From: JADFUZ01 sp034430415
GTDB lineage: Bacteria > Chloroflexota > Dehalococcoidia > GIF9 > AB-539-J10
Direction of reading: 5' to 3'
NCBI GenBank assembly: GCA_034430415.1
Contig: DAOUEN010000054.1
Coordinates: forward strand, 1-36,169
DNA length: 36,169 nt
Part shown: one piece after another, positions 7,711 to 16,373 of the stretch
How positions within the stretch are numbered: the first letter of the stretch is position 1
How the letters are laid out: each line of letters begins with the position of its first letter
Program-made: the position numbers and the translations under genes
The notes under the pieces: model-generated
Databases searched by the model: none
Told to the model about the DNA's origin: nothing
The model's input: only the letters and a program-made list of their open reading frames with translations

Positions 7711-8892
7711 ATGGAGAAGCTCAGAGCAAGATTCGGTCCAACCCTGCTTGTGGTAACGATCCTGCTGCTCGTTCTGGGTGCCTGCGGCCCGGGCGAGGAG
7801 TCAGCGGCACCGGGCGCGACACCCACCCCGACGCCAACACCATCTCCGGGTGGCAATCAACCGCCGGTCATCTCCAGTCTGACATGTGCGGAAGCGTATG
7901 TTCCCCCAAAGAGCATCACGGAGGTTCGATGTATCGCCTCAGATCCAGACGATGACCCCATAAGTTACGAGTGGGCAACCACAGGTGGGGACTTCAGCGG
8001 GAGTGGCTCTACACTCTCCTGGGTGGCTCCAGATGAGTATGGAGATTGGGACATAACCGTTACCGTTGAAGACGACAAAGGTGGCTTGGCGCAATCCACC
8101 ATCATAATAAGCGTCGTGAGCAACCAGGGACCAGTCATCTCCAGTCTGGCCGCCAACCCCACTGTTCTTCTACCCCAAGGCAAGTCAACCATCACCTGCA
8201 TTGCCAGTGACCCGGAAGGCGACGTGCTGACCTATAGCTGGGAGGCCACCGGCGGCGAGATTACCGGAGTAGGCGACGCAGTAACCTGGATAGCGCCGGA
8301 CCGAGAGGGAGATTTCACCGTTACTGTGTTTGTTGACGATGACAAAGGAGGTCGTGATCTTGCCAGCGTATCACTTACTGTGGCGCTAACCGAGGTGACG
8401 GAGAGTTTCAATCCGCTTGCTGCGGAGTCCGGCACCGTGTCGAGTACCGGAGACAAAGACACCTCCAGAAGCAAGGCCGGAGATGACACTGATAACGTTG
8501 GCTACCGTGCCTTCTGGAGCTTCGATCTCTACAGCTTGAGGGGCACTGACGTGAAAGAAGCCAAGCTCACCTTCACCACACACAAAGTCGTTGGGGATCC
8601 ATTTGAAAGAGGCACAGGACTTCGAGGACTCTATCTATGGCAGATTCGCGACGACTCGGGCACGCTACCCGCCTACAATACGGAACCCGTTAAGGAACTG
8701 ACCGAGCTATTGTGGGAATTACCAGAAGTCGTTGACGTAACCGAGGAGGTAAGCAGAATCGGCAAAGGTCTCAGCCCGAGCGACCGTTTGCAGGTGAGAG
8801 CAGGCTTTGTCAGCAAGACAAATGGGACCGCTACCGACGACTTCATCGACTGGGATTCGGCTGTCCTTGCCGTCACGTACGCCAGGAAGTAG
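7711..8892 (+). CDS. Secreted lipoprotein with two PKD/Ig-like repeats and a C-terminal beta-sandwich
   Basis: Surface-anchored protein of unknown function, 393 aa. A signal peptide with charged start and hydrophobic core ends in lipobox LGAC, so Cys25 would be lipidated. A Thr-Pro-rich linker (about 37-48) follows. Residues 50-136 and 139-224 are two repeats that share PVISSL, C-IASDP, Y-W-ATGG, W-AP and VDDDKGG; they resemble PKD or cadherin-like folds that bind calcium through DPDDD-type loops. The C-terminal 165 residues (RAFWSFDL, then alternating strands) look like a DNRLRE-type carbohydrate/cell-wall domain; that call is weak. The ATG at 7711 has AAGGAGG upstream. Monocistronic. A GGGGG/CCCCC stem (8892-8912) overlaps the stop codon. 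Confidence 0.8.
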   Translation: MEKLRARFGPTLLVVTILLLVLGACGPGEESAAPGATPTPTPTPSPGGNQPPVISSLTCAEAYVPPKSITEVRCIASDPDDDPISYEWATTGGDFSGSGSTLSWVAPDEYGDWDITVTVEDDKGGLAQSTIIISVVSNQGPVISSLAANPTVLLPQGKSTITCIASDPEGDVLTYSWEATGGEITGVGDAVTWIAPDREGDFTVTVFVDDDKGGRDLASVSLTVALTEVTESFNPLAAESGTVSSTGDKDTSRSKAGDDTDNVGYRAFWSFDLYSLRGTDVKEAKLTFTTHKVVGDPFERGTGLRGLYLWQIRDDSGTLPAYNTEPVKELTELLWELPEVVDVTEEVSRIGKGLSPSDRLQVRAGFVSKTNGTATDDFIDWDSAVLAVTYARK

Positions 8893-9025
8893 GGGGCACT
8901 CAGACCTCCCCCAGCACTCGGATTAGCGCTGTAGCCCGCTCGGCAGTTCAGCACGGTTGGATAGTAGCGGCAGCGTTGGCCCAGCCCTCGCCCGAAGCGC
9001 AAGCTAGGGCCAAGATGGCTGCTTT
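8893..9025. other. Noncoding stretch between lipoprotein and dprA promoter
   Basis: Apart from the end of the GGGGG/CCCCC stem at the lipoprotein stop, I see no reading frame, RNA gene or clear terminator in this stretch. Confidence 0.4.
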
Positions 9026-9054
9026 ATACAGATTGTTGTAGCTATGCTACAATC
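9026..9054 (+). promoter_or_regulatory. Promoter of the dprA-topA operon with overlapping dyad
   Basis: TATACA (9026-9031), 17 bases, TACAAT (9049-9054) preceded by TGC: the best complete promoter in the window. The -10 overlaps a perfect inverted repeat, TTGTAGC-TAT-GCTACAA (9037-9053). The dprA ATG is only 12 bases after the -10, which would give a leader of about six bases. Confidence 0.65.
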
Positions 9055-9066
9055 CACCCAACTTCA

Positions 9067-10176
9067 ATGACAAACACTAAGGCACTGAAGTATTGGGTGG
9101 GATTCTCCTTAGTACCTGGAATAGGACGGATAAGGATATCTCAGCTCATAGATCGTTTTGGCAGTCTCGAGGACGCCTGGAAGGCTTCAGAAAACGAACT
9201 GCGCCTAGCAGTGTCGGACTCCCGAAGCATTGACGCTTTGCTCTTGACCCGTTCGAGGCTTTCCCTTGAGGCTGAGATGGAGAAATTGGCGCGTCGCAAA
9301 GTGGAGGCAATTCCCTGCGAAGACCCCTGCTATCCTTCCAGGCTGAAGGAGATTCACGACTACCCTCCGGTGCTGTACGTGAGGGGCAGCCTCCCACCTG
9401 AAGGCTACCCCTGCGTCGCCATAGTCGGCACTCGTCGCCCCACGGTCTATGGACGCCAAGTAGCTGAAGAGATGGCAGCAGACCTCGCGCGAAACGGTAC
9501 CACCATCGTTAGCGGTCTAGCCAGGGGAATTGACTCGATAGCGCATCGGTCTGCCCTAGAGTGCGGGGGCAAGACCATAGCCGTACTTGCCTCCGGGCTA
9601 GACATCGTCTACCCAGCGGAAAACCTGAAGCTGGCTCAACGCATCATGGAGAGTGGGGCACTGGTAAGTGAGTATCCTCTGGGCGTCAGGCCCAGAGCTG
9701 AGAATTTTCCACTACGCAATCGCATCATGAGCGGCCTGAGCCTGGGAGTACTGGTGGTAGAGGCTGGAGAACGGAGTGGAGCTCTGATTACCGCCTTCCA
9801 GGCGCTGGAGCAGAATCGGGAGGTCTTCGCCATTCCCGGCAGTATCCTGTCTCCCACCAGCAAGGGAACCAACCGCCTGATACAGGAAGGAGCCAAGTTA
9901 GTATGTCAGTGTGCAGATATCTTGGAAGAGCTAAACCTGTCTATGGTCGCCCCCAAGCAACTGGAAATCAAGGAGCTCCCGCCAGCCAGTGAAGCTGAAT
10001 CGGCGATAGTGAGACAGCTAAGCCCCGAGCCAAGTCACATAGATGAAATCTGCCGTCGCAGCGGCTTGGCCATGCCCCAGGTAAGCAGTACGCTAGCCCT
10101 GCTCGAGTTGAAAGGAGTGGCAAAACAGATAGGAAACATGAACTATGTGCTGAGCCAACAAGCTAGGATAGAGTAA
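9067..10176 (+). CDS. dprA: DNA processing protein DprA
   Basis: Loads RecA on incoming single-stranded DNA during transformation; it is also widespread in bacteria not known to be competent. 369 aa. The N-terminal 60 residues form the helix-hairpin-helix/SAM-like region (WVGFSLVPGIGRIR). The Rossmann core runs from about 80 to 290 with VAIVGTRRPTVYG, SGLARGIDSIAH, NRIMSGLSLGVLVVEAG and SGALIT. The last 60 residues form a winged helix (DEICRRSGLAMPQVSSTLALLELKG). The start has no Shine-Dalgarno sequence and lies close to a strong -10 box, so translation may be leaderless. topA follows three bases after the stop. Confidence 0.95.
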   Translation: MTNTKALKYWVGFSLVPGIGRIRISQLIDRFGSLEDAWKASENELRLAVSDSRSIDALLLTRSRLSLEAEMEKLARRKVEAIPCEDPCYPSRLKEIHDYPPVLYVRGSLPPEGYPCVAIVGTRRPTVYGRQVAEEMAADLARNGTTIVSGLARGIDSIAHRSALECGGKTIAVLASGLDIVYPAENLKLAQRIMESGALVSEYPLGVRPRAENFPLRNRIMSGLSLGVLVVEAGERSGALITAFQALEQNREVFAIPGSILSPTSKGTNRLIQEGAKLVCQCADILEELNLSMVAPKQLEIKELPPASEAESAIVRQLSPEPSHIDEICRRSGLAMPQVSSTLALLELKGVAKQIGNMNYVLSQQARIE

Positions 10177-10179
10177 GTC

Positions 10180-12321
10180 ATGGCAAGAAATCTAGTCATC
10201 GTAGAATCTCCCGCCAAAGCAAGAACCATAAGAAGCATACTGGGCTCCGACTACGATATCAAGGCATCAATGGGACACGTACGGGACCTTCCCAAGAAGA
10301 GCCTCGGCGTAGATGTGAAGGACAATTTCACCCCGAGATATGTCGTGCCTAGGCCAAAGGGAAAAATAGTCCGAGAAATCAAGGAGGCTGCGGGAAAATC
10401 CAGCGCGATTTACCTGGCTACCGATCCCGACCGCGAGGGAGAGGCTATTTCCTGGCATCTCGCTGCGGCAGCCAAACTAGGTCAAGACGAAACCCCTGTC
10501 CATCGCGTTGTCTTCCATGAGATAACCATGGAAGCAGTCAAGAACGCGTTCAAGCATCCTCGCTCTATTGACATGGACAGGGTCAATGCTCAACAGGCCA
10601 GGCGCATCCTGGACAGGCTTGTCGGGTACAAGTTGAGCCCTCTTCTGTGGCGCAAGGTGCAAAGAGGACTTTCCGCCGGAAGGGTCCAATCAGCGGCCCT
10701 CAAAATGGTCGTTGATCGAGAGCAAGAAATAGAGACCTTCGTTTCCGAGGAATACTGGACCATCGACGTCGAGCTATCTCCCCTTGACGATCAACTGAGG
10801 TTCAAAGCCAGAGTCGTGTCCCTGGCCAACGGCAGGAAGCTGGATATCAGCGACAAGGGTAAGGCAGATAGGGTTGCTGCACATCTGAGAAAGGCAGAAT
10901 ACATAGTCAGGTCAGTCAAGGCCAGACAGGTAGCCCGCCAACCAGCTCCCCCCTTCATCACCAGCACCTTGCAGCAGGAAGCCTGGAGAAAACTGCACTT
11001 CTCCGCTAAGAAAACAATGGCTATCGCTCAGCAGCTTTATGAAGGAGTCCCACTGGACAAGGAAGGCTCCATCGGACTGATCACATACATGCGTACCGAT
11101 TCCACTCATGTCGCCACTTCTGCTTTGACCGAAGTGAGAACGTTCATTGGCGAGAAGTACGGCATGAGCTATCTGCCACCAAAACCACGGAGCTTCGCCC
11201 GCAAGGTCAAATGGGCCCAGGAAGCCCACGAGGCAATTCGCCCCACCAAGGTCCACCGGGAACCAGAACGCATTGCAGCCTTCCTGAGCTCAGACCAACT
11301 GAAAGTCTATGAGCTCATATGGAAACGTATGGTAGCAAGCCAGATGTCCTCATGCATGTACCACACAACTACCGCAGAGATACGAGCTCAACTGACGACC
11401 AAGGGAGGTTACCTACTCAAGGCAACCAGCTCCAGCCTGAGCTTTCCTGGTTTTGTGATCATCTATAGCGAAGGCAGAGACGAGAGAGAGCAAAACGAGA
11501 GCTCTGTTCCCCTACCTCCGCTGCAGTCAGGCGATGGACTCAAGTACTGGGGAACTCTCCCCGAGCAGCATTTCACACAGCCCCCGCTGCGCTACACGGA
11601 AGCCACGTTGATAAAGGCACTGGAGCAGGAAGGCATTGGACGCCCCAGTACCTATGCTCCCACTCTGTCGGTTATTCAGGCAAGGGATTATGTAAAGAAG
11701 GTGAACGGCAGACTCTATCCCAGCGAGCTGGGGACAATTGTCAATGGTATTCTAGCCGAGCACTTCCCTCGAATTGTCGACCTCGGCTTCACAGCGCGTA
11801 TGGAAGAACATCTGGATGAAATAGCTCAAGGCAAGCAGGACTGGATAGCCCTTCTGAGAGACTTCTACACGCCTTTCGAAGATACGTTACACAACGCTTC
11901 GCTCCACATAGATAAGGTTGATATGACTCAACCGACCGATCAGACCTGCCCGAGCTGTGGCCGCCCCATGGTGATAAGAATGGGCCGCTTTGGCAAGTTC
12001 CTCGCCTGTACTGGCTACCCCGAATGCAAGACAACGAAGCCCTTCCTGGTCAGAACGGGGATCCCTTGCCCGGAATGCGGCGCCGAACTAGTAGAAAGGG
12101 TTGGCAAGAAGAAGCGAGCATTCTATGGCTGCAGCAACTACCCTCAGTGTACGTTCACGACAAGCTACCAGCCGGTGTCAAGACCCTGCCCCCATTGTGG
12201 CAAGCTCCTGGTCCTACAAAGGAACGGCCTGGCCAGATGCATCGCCTGCCGGCAGGAAGTGGACCTCTCGGACCCGGACGAAGCTTTGAAACTGGGATCA
12301 CGCAATCGGCCGAAGGAGTAA
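10180..12321 (+). CDS. topA: DNA topoisomerase I (type IA)
   Basis: Relaxes negatively supercoiled DNA. 713 aa. The TOPRIM domain has the catalytic E9 (VIVESPAKA) and D82, D84, E86 (DPDREGE). The active-site tyrosine is Y303 in GLITYMRTDS. The gate domains follow, then three C-terminal zinc ribbons from about residue 590: CPSC..CTGYPEC, CPEC..CSNYPQC and CPHC..CIAC. The ATG at 10180 lies three bases after the dprA stop, in the common dprA-topA arrangement. Confidence 0.97.
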   Translation: MARNLVIVESPAKARTIRSILGSDYDIKASMGHVRDLPKKSLGVDVKDNFTPRYVVPRPKGKIVREIKEAAGKSSAIYLATDPDREGEAISWHLAAAAKLGQDETPVHRVVFHEITMEAVKNAFKHPRSIDMDRVNAQQARRILDRLVGYKLSPLLWRKVQRGLSAGRVQSAALKMVVDREQEIETFVSEEYWTIDVELSPLDDQLRFKARVVSLANGRKLDISDKGKADRVAAHLRKAEYIVRSVKARQVARQPAPPFITSTLQQEAWRKLHFSAKKTMAIAQQLYEGVPLDKEGSIGLITYMRTDSTHVATSALTEVRTFIGEKYGMSYLPPKPRSFARKVKWAQEAHEAIRPTKVHREPERIAAFLSSDQLKVYELIWKRMVASQMSSCMYHTTTAEIRAQLTTKGGYLLKATSSSLSFPGFVIIYSEGRDEREQNESSVPLPPLQSGDGLKYWGTLPEQHFTQPPLRYTEATLIKALEQEGIGRPSTYAPTLSVIQARDYVKKVNGRLYPSELGTIVNGILAEHFPRIVDLGFTARMEEHLDEIAQGKQDWIALLRDFYTPFEDTLHNASLHIDKVDMTQPTDQTCPSCGRPMVIRMGRFGKFLACTGYPECKTTKPFLVRTGIPCPECGAELVERVGKKKRAFYGCSNYPQCTFTTSYQPVSRPCPHCGKLLVLQRNGLARCIACRQEVDLSDPDEALKLGSRNRPKE

Positions 12322-12322
12322 G

Positions 12323-13408
12323 TTGCCAGAAGACCGACTACGGAAACTGCGACCCCTGATCGCCCAAGATGGCTTGGATGTCTTATTGATCTGTCAGCAA
12401 CAGAATTGCCGCTACGTTTCAGGCTTCACTGGATCATCCGGATGGCTTCTCATTTCAGATAAGGATGCCATCTTGGCCACAGATTTCCGGTATGTCGAGC
12501 AGGCGAAACAGGAGGCGCGCAATTTCGAAATCAATCCGATCAAGGGAGAGCGACTTGACTGGCTTCCTGAGTTGGCTTCCAGCTTAGGATGGCACAACTT
12601 GGGCTTTGAGGCGAATCACATCTCCTTTGCCACTTACAACCAGCTCAACGAGACATTGAGAGCCAAACACTTGGGTCTTGAGATCGTTCCCACTACAGGC
12701 ATAGTGGAGCGTCTTCGATGCATAAAGGAGCCAGAGGAATTGGAGTACATCACACGAGCGGCAAAGCTGGTGGATGCTGCCTTCGAACAGGCAAGGTCAC
12801 TGATTCATTCCGGCATAACCGAGAGAAGGCTAGCTTGGGAAATGGAGGCCTTCATCCGCCAGAGAGGCAGTCAAGGAGTACCCTTTGACATCATGGTGGC
12901 CTCGGGTCCCAACTCAGCATTGCCTCATGCGAAGCCCTCAGAAAGAACAATTGGTCAAAACGAACCAGTCATCATCGATATGGGTGCCAGAATCAACGGC
13001 TATTGCAGCGACTGTAGCCGCACCCTCTGCCTAGGGCAAGCCCCCAAGACTCTGTCAGAGATCTACAACGTCGTCTTGGAAGCACAGCTCAGGGCCATCC
13101 GTCAGATCAAGACGAACATGACTGCTGCTGAGGCAGACCAATTAGCTCGAAGCACCATCAAGCAAGCAGGCTACGGTGATGCCTTTGGACATGGCCTAGG
13201 ACATGGCGTCGGCTTGGCTGTTCATGAAGCTCCAAGGGCCGCTCCCGCTTCCTCTGATTCGCTTGCCGAGGGCATGGTCTTTACCGTAGAGCCCGGCATC
13301 TACATCCCTGGATTCGGTGGATGCAGGATTGAGGATATGGTTGTTCTAGAAGAAGGCAAGGCTAGAGCGCTTACCAAGTCAGAGAAAGCGATGGGGGTTG
13401 TCCAATGA
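12323..13408 (+). CDS. Xaa-Pro aminopeptidase/dipeptidase (M24 family)
   Basis: Metal-dependent peptidase that removes residues next to proline. 361 aa: an N-terminal creatinase-like domain (1-125) and a C-terminal pita-bread fold. All five metal ligands are visible: D in IIDMGA, D in CSDCSRT, H in GHGLGHGVG, E in TVEPGIYI and E in CRIEDM. The start is a TTG at 12323, two bases after the topA stop, with AAGGAG four bases upstream; the next ATG is far inside. It overlaps efp by ATGA, a pairing of M24 peptidase and efp common in bacteria. Confidence 0.92.
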   Translation: MPEDRLRKLRPLIAQDGLDVLLICQQQNCRYVSGFTGSSGWLLISDKDAILATDFRYVEQAKQEARNFEINPIKGERLDWLPELASSLGWHNLGFEANHISFATYNQLNETLRAKHLGLEIVPTTGIVERLRCIKEPEELEYITRAAKLVDAAFEQARSLIHSGITERRLAWEMEAFIRQRGSQGVPFDIMVASGPNSALPHAKPSERTIGQNEPVIIDMGARINGYCSDCSRTLCLGQAPKTLSEIYNVVLEAQLRAIRQIKTNMTAAEADQLARSTIKQAGYGDAFGHGLGHGVGLAVHEAPRAAPASSDSLAEGMVFTVEPGIYIPGFGGCRIEDMVVLEEGKARALTKSEKAMGVVQ

Positions 13409-13965
13409 TTGACGTTGGAGAGCTGAGAAAAGGAATCGCCATAGAGCTGGACGGGAAAATATACTACGTCACCGAATACCATCATATCAAGATAGGGAGG
13501 GGCTCAGCACAGGTCCGCCTGCGGCTCCGCGAGATCACAAGTGGCAACGTCATCGAGCGTGCTTTTCAGGCCAACGACAAGTTCAGCCCAGCTTTCCTGG
13601 AACGCCGGCCAGTTCAGTATCTGTACAACGACGGCAACCTGTACTACTTCATGGATACCGAGAGCTACGAACAGACAACGCTGAACGCCGCTCAAATAGA
13701 AGACGGCATAGCCTACCTCAAAGATGGTCTGGTCCTCGAGATTCTAACTCATAGAGGAGACGTGGTAAGCGTCGAGTTGCCCGTTGCCGTGGAACTCGAG
13801 GTTGCTGAGACCGAACCTGGATTCAGAGGAAATACCGCTACCGGAGGAAGCAAGCCGGCGAAGCTCGAAACCGGCCTCATTGTCCAAGTTCCTCTCTTCA
13901 TCGACGTCGGTGACATCATCAAGGTTGATACCCGCAGCGGGGAATATCTGGAAAAAGCAGGTTGA
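13405..13965 (+). CDS. efp: Elongation factor P, Arg32 type
   Basis: Relieves ribosome stalling at polyproline. 186 aa with the three beta-barrel domains; the conserved C-terminal block is KVDTRSGEYLEKAG. The residue at the tip of the loop that reaches the peptidyl-transferase centre is Arg32 (KIGRGSA), where E. coli has the lysylated Lys34 and Pseudomonas a rhamnosylated Arg. No modification enzyme (EpmA, EpmB, EarP, YmfI) is in the window. The ATG overlaps the upstream stop as ATGA. Confidence 0.95.
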   Translation: MIDVGELRKGIAIELDGKIYYVTEYHHIKIGRGSAQVRLRLREITSGNVIERAFQANDKFSPAFLERRPVQYLYNDGNLYYFMDTESYEQTTLNAAQIEDGIAYLKDGLVLEILTHRGDVVSVELPVAVELEVAETEPGFRGNTATGGSKPAKLETGLIVQVPLFIDVGDIIKVDTRSGEYLEKAG

Positions 13966-14609
13966 TGAAAGCTGATCTGCATGTTCACACCTGTTACTCA
14001 GTAGACTGCTGCACGTCTCTGAAGCAGGTAGTTGACCAATGTTTGGCGACAGGCATAGGTTGTCTAGCAGTATCGGACCACAACACTATCGCTGGTGCCT
14101 TGAGGCTAAGAGACATGGCTCCCTTTGCAGTCATCGTGGCTGAAGAGATCAGAACGTCCAAGGGAGAACTCATGGGCCTATTCCTGAGCAATGTGATCCC
14201 CGCAGGATTGTCACCAGAGGAAACGATTGCCGAGATTAGGGAGCAAGGTGGACTAGTCTGTATTCCCCATCCCTTCGGGCGATGGCTCCTACAGGACTCC
14301 CGCGATTTGTTGTCAACAAGGATCCTGTCTCAGGTCGATATCATCGAAGTCTTCAATTCCCGCACCCCTTTTCCCGGCAGCTCACGCAAGGCCCGAAGCC
14401 TAGCACTGAAGTATGGAAAGGCCGTCAGTGCAGGAAGCGATGCTCATACTTCAGGCGAAATCGGCAGGGCCTACGTAGAAATGCCCGAGTTCAATGACTC
14501 CAGTGACTTCTTGAGTTGCCTATCTCAAGGCAGCATAGTAGGCCAGACATCTAGCCCGCTTGTCCATTTCTCCACGACGTGGGCAAGGGTCAGGAAACGT
14601 CTTTGTTGA
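13965..14609 (+). CDS. PHP-domain metal-dependent phosphoesterase
   Basis: Member of the PHP family of trinuclear metal phosphoesterases, 214 aa, covering only the catalytic domain. Ligand motifs in order: DLHVHT (H6, H8), SDHNT (D38, H39), VAEE (E60/E61), IPHPFGR (H102) and GSDAHTSGEIG (D159, H161). Stand-alone PHP proteins of this size include nucleotide and 5',3'-phosphate hydrolases; the substrate here cannot be read from sequence. I chose ATG 13965 (TGATG overlap with efp) over the TTG one codon earlier. The stop overlaps the next gene as TTGA. Confidence 0.85.
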   Translation: MKADLHVHTCYSVDCCTSLKQVVDQCLATGIGCLAVSDHNTIAGALRLRDMAPFAVIVAEEIRTSKGELMGLFLSNVIPAGLSPEETIAEIREQGGLVCIPHPFGRWLLQDSRDLLSTRILSQVDIIEVFNSRTPFPGSSRKARSLALKYGKAVSAGSDAHTSGEIGRAYVEMPEFNDSSDFLSCLSQGSIVGQTSSPLVHFSTTWARVRKRLC

Positions 14610-15382
14610 ACATAGGGTGGTTCTCCACTGGAAGGGACGAAGCTGCCAGACAGCTCCTACAGGCTGTCCAGGATAGCATTCACGGTGGTGGCATCCGAGC
14701 TAGGCTTACTTTCGTCTTCAGTAACCGAGAGCCCGGAGAATCTACGGAAAGCGACTCGTTCTTTGAATTGGTCCATACGTATGGCCTGCCTCTGGTTTGT
14801 CTCTCCAGTAGGAAGTTCAAGGCCTCACTGGAACAGACAGAGGGCTGGCGTATCAAATATGATAGGGAGGCAAGCAAACGCATCCGAGGCTTCAGCTCGG
14901 ATATCGTTTTCTTCGCCGGCTTCATGCTCATCATTGGCGGGGAGCTATGTCAAGAATACCGGATCATTAACCTGCACCCGGCCGTTCCAGGGGGACCAAC
15001 CGGCACGTGGCAGGAAGTCATATGGAAACTGATACGAGACAGGGCAAAAGAAGCTGGAGCCATGATTCACCTGGTGACCCCTGAGCTGGACAGGGGGCCT
15101 GTGATCAGCTACTGCAGCTTTCCTATCAATGGCGATCCTTTCCTTCAGTACTGGAACAACAGCGACGCACAAGCCCTGTTCCACCTCATTCGCCAGCACG
15201 AGCTGGCCAGAGAGTTCCCCCTCATAATCCTCACGCTCCGAGCCATCAGCCAAGGCGAAATCAGCATCAAGGGCAACAAAGTGGTTGATGCCCGGGGACG
15301 GTCTATTGGCGGACAGAACTTGAGCATGGCTGTAGACAAGGCAGCGAAGATCAGTATTCCCTCACTCTCGGCTGATGTGTGA
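14606..15382 (+). CDS. PurN-like formyltransferase, substrate uncertain
   Basis: Formyltransferase-fold protein, 258 aa. It keeps the catalytic triad of glycinamide ribonucleotide formyltransferase: N and H in INLHP and D in TPELDRGPV, so transfer from 10-formyltetrahydrofolate is plausible. It differs in the phosphate-binding N-terminal loop (FSTGRDEAARQ where PurN has GNGSNLQ) and after the HP (AVPGGPTGT for LLPKYPGLHT), and has a longer C-terminus. I therefore do not call it PurN. The start is placed at TTG 14606 (TTGA overlap with the PHP stop, AGGA upstream); TTG 14603 and GTG 14579 are in-frame alternatives. It overlaps the HAD gene by eight bases. Confidence 0.72.
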   Translation: MNIGWFSTGRDEAARQLLQAVQDSIHGGGIRARLTFVFSNREPGESTESDSFFELVHTYGLPLVCLSSRKFKASLEQTEGWRIKYDREASKRIRGFSSDIVFFAGFMLIIGGELCQEYRIINLHPAVPGGPTGTWQEVIWKLIRDRAKEAGAMIHLVTPELDRGPVISYCSFPINGDPFLQYWNNSDAQALFHLIRQHELAREFPLIILTLRAISQGEISIKGNKVVDARGRSIGGQNLSMAVDKAAKISIPSLSADV

Positions 15383-16373
15383 CTCTGGTGAAGTGAACCC
15401 TATCTGCTTTGACCTCGAAGGTCCTCTAGCTCCCCAGGACAACGCCTACGAATTGATGAGGCTATTCCCCAACGGCAACAGGGTCTTCGAGGTTATCAGC
15501 AGGTACGATGATTTGCTGACGCTGCAGGGCAGAGCGGACTATGAGCCAGGGGATACCTTAGCGTTGACCGCCCCCTTCTTGGCCTGTCACGGGATAAGAG
15601 AGAGCCAGATTGCCAACATGGGGCGAAAGGCCAAATTGACCTCCGGTGCCCTCCAGTTGGTAGGCAGGCTCAAATCCAGAGGATGGGAAGTGTTCTGCAT
15701 CAGTACTAGCTACGAACAGTATGCCCTCTCCGTTACAGCAAGGCTAGGTATCCCACTCCAGAACGTGGCTTGCACCTCGTTTCCTTTGGAACGAATTCGG
15801 CAGCTTCTAAACAAAGAGGATCTAGCGCAACTCAAGCAGGCGGAAGATAGGTTCTCCACCCTCAGCGATGACGACAATATCCAGCAGGTTCTGGATCATT
15901 TCTACCTGCATGTACTACCGAAGACAAACTCAGGCGACATCATAGCTAAGGTGAAGCCAGTAGGAGGGGTGCGCAAGGTCCAGGCATTAGAGGCTTTCGC
16001 CACCAAGTTACGAAAGCCACTACCCCAATGGGTGGTAGTCGGGGACAGTATAACCGACTACAAGATGCTTCAGAGAGTGAACGAGGCCGGTGGGTTGGCC
16101 ATCGCCTTCAATGGCAACGAATACGCGCTGCCTCATGCCACCATGAGTCTGGCCTCCGCAAGACTGGACGATCTATGGATTGCTCTTGAGGCATGGGAGA
16201 AAGGCAAGCGGCGGGCAGTCGAACTGACGGTGGTACGGAGAGAAAAAGCAGGGGGCAAAGGAGACAGAGCCTGGTTTCACTGGCTCCCCGCAAGAGGAGA
16301 TATGACCCGGGCCCTCGAAATCCACAAGAGGCTGCGGTGCCTGGTCAGAGAAGAAGCTGCCAAACTAGGCTAG
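15375..16373 (+). CDS. HAD-superfamily phosphatase, COG4030-like
   Basis: Predicted phosphohydrolase, 332 aa. Motif I is FDLEGPLAPQDNAYE: the nucleophile is D13, but the usual second Asp is Glu (E15). Motif II is near CISTS (108-112), a Lys lies near 192-194, and motif IV is VVGDSITDYKML (D224, D228). The DLEGPL-PQDNAYE signature is one I associate with COG4030, a family best known from archaea and encoded with some methanogen hydrogenase clusters; this recall should be tested. The ATG sits in ATGTGTGA, overlapping the previous stop by eight bases, so the gene is translationally coupled. Last gene of the plus-strand run. Confidence 0.72.
   Translation: MCDSGEVNPICFDLEGPLAPQDNAYELMRLFPNGNRVFEVISRYDDLLTLQGRADYEPGDTLALTAPFLACHGIRESQIANMGRKAKLTSGALQLVGRLKSRGWEVFCISTSYEQYALSVTARLGIPLQNVACTSFPLERIRQLLNKEDLAQLKQAEDRFSTLSDDDNIQQVLDHFYLHVLPKTNSGDIIAKVKPVGGVRKVQALEAFATKLRKPLPQWVVVGDSITDYKMLQRVNEAGGLAIAFNGNEYALPHATMSLASARLDDLWIALEAWEKGKRRAVELTVVRREKAGGKGDRAWFHWLPARGDMTRALEIHKRLRCLVREEAAKLG

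Noticed and set aside
14579..14605. GTG at 14579 as start of the formyltransferase-like gene
   Set aside because: It has no ribosome site and overlaps the PHP gene by 31 bases; the TTG at 14606 forms a stop/start overlap and has AGGA upstream.
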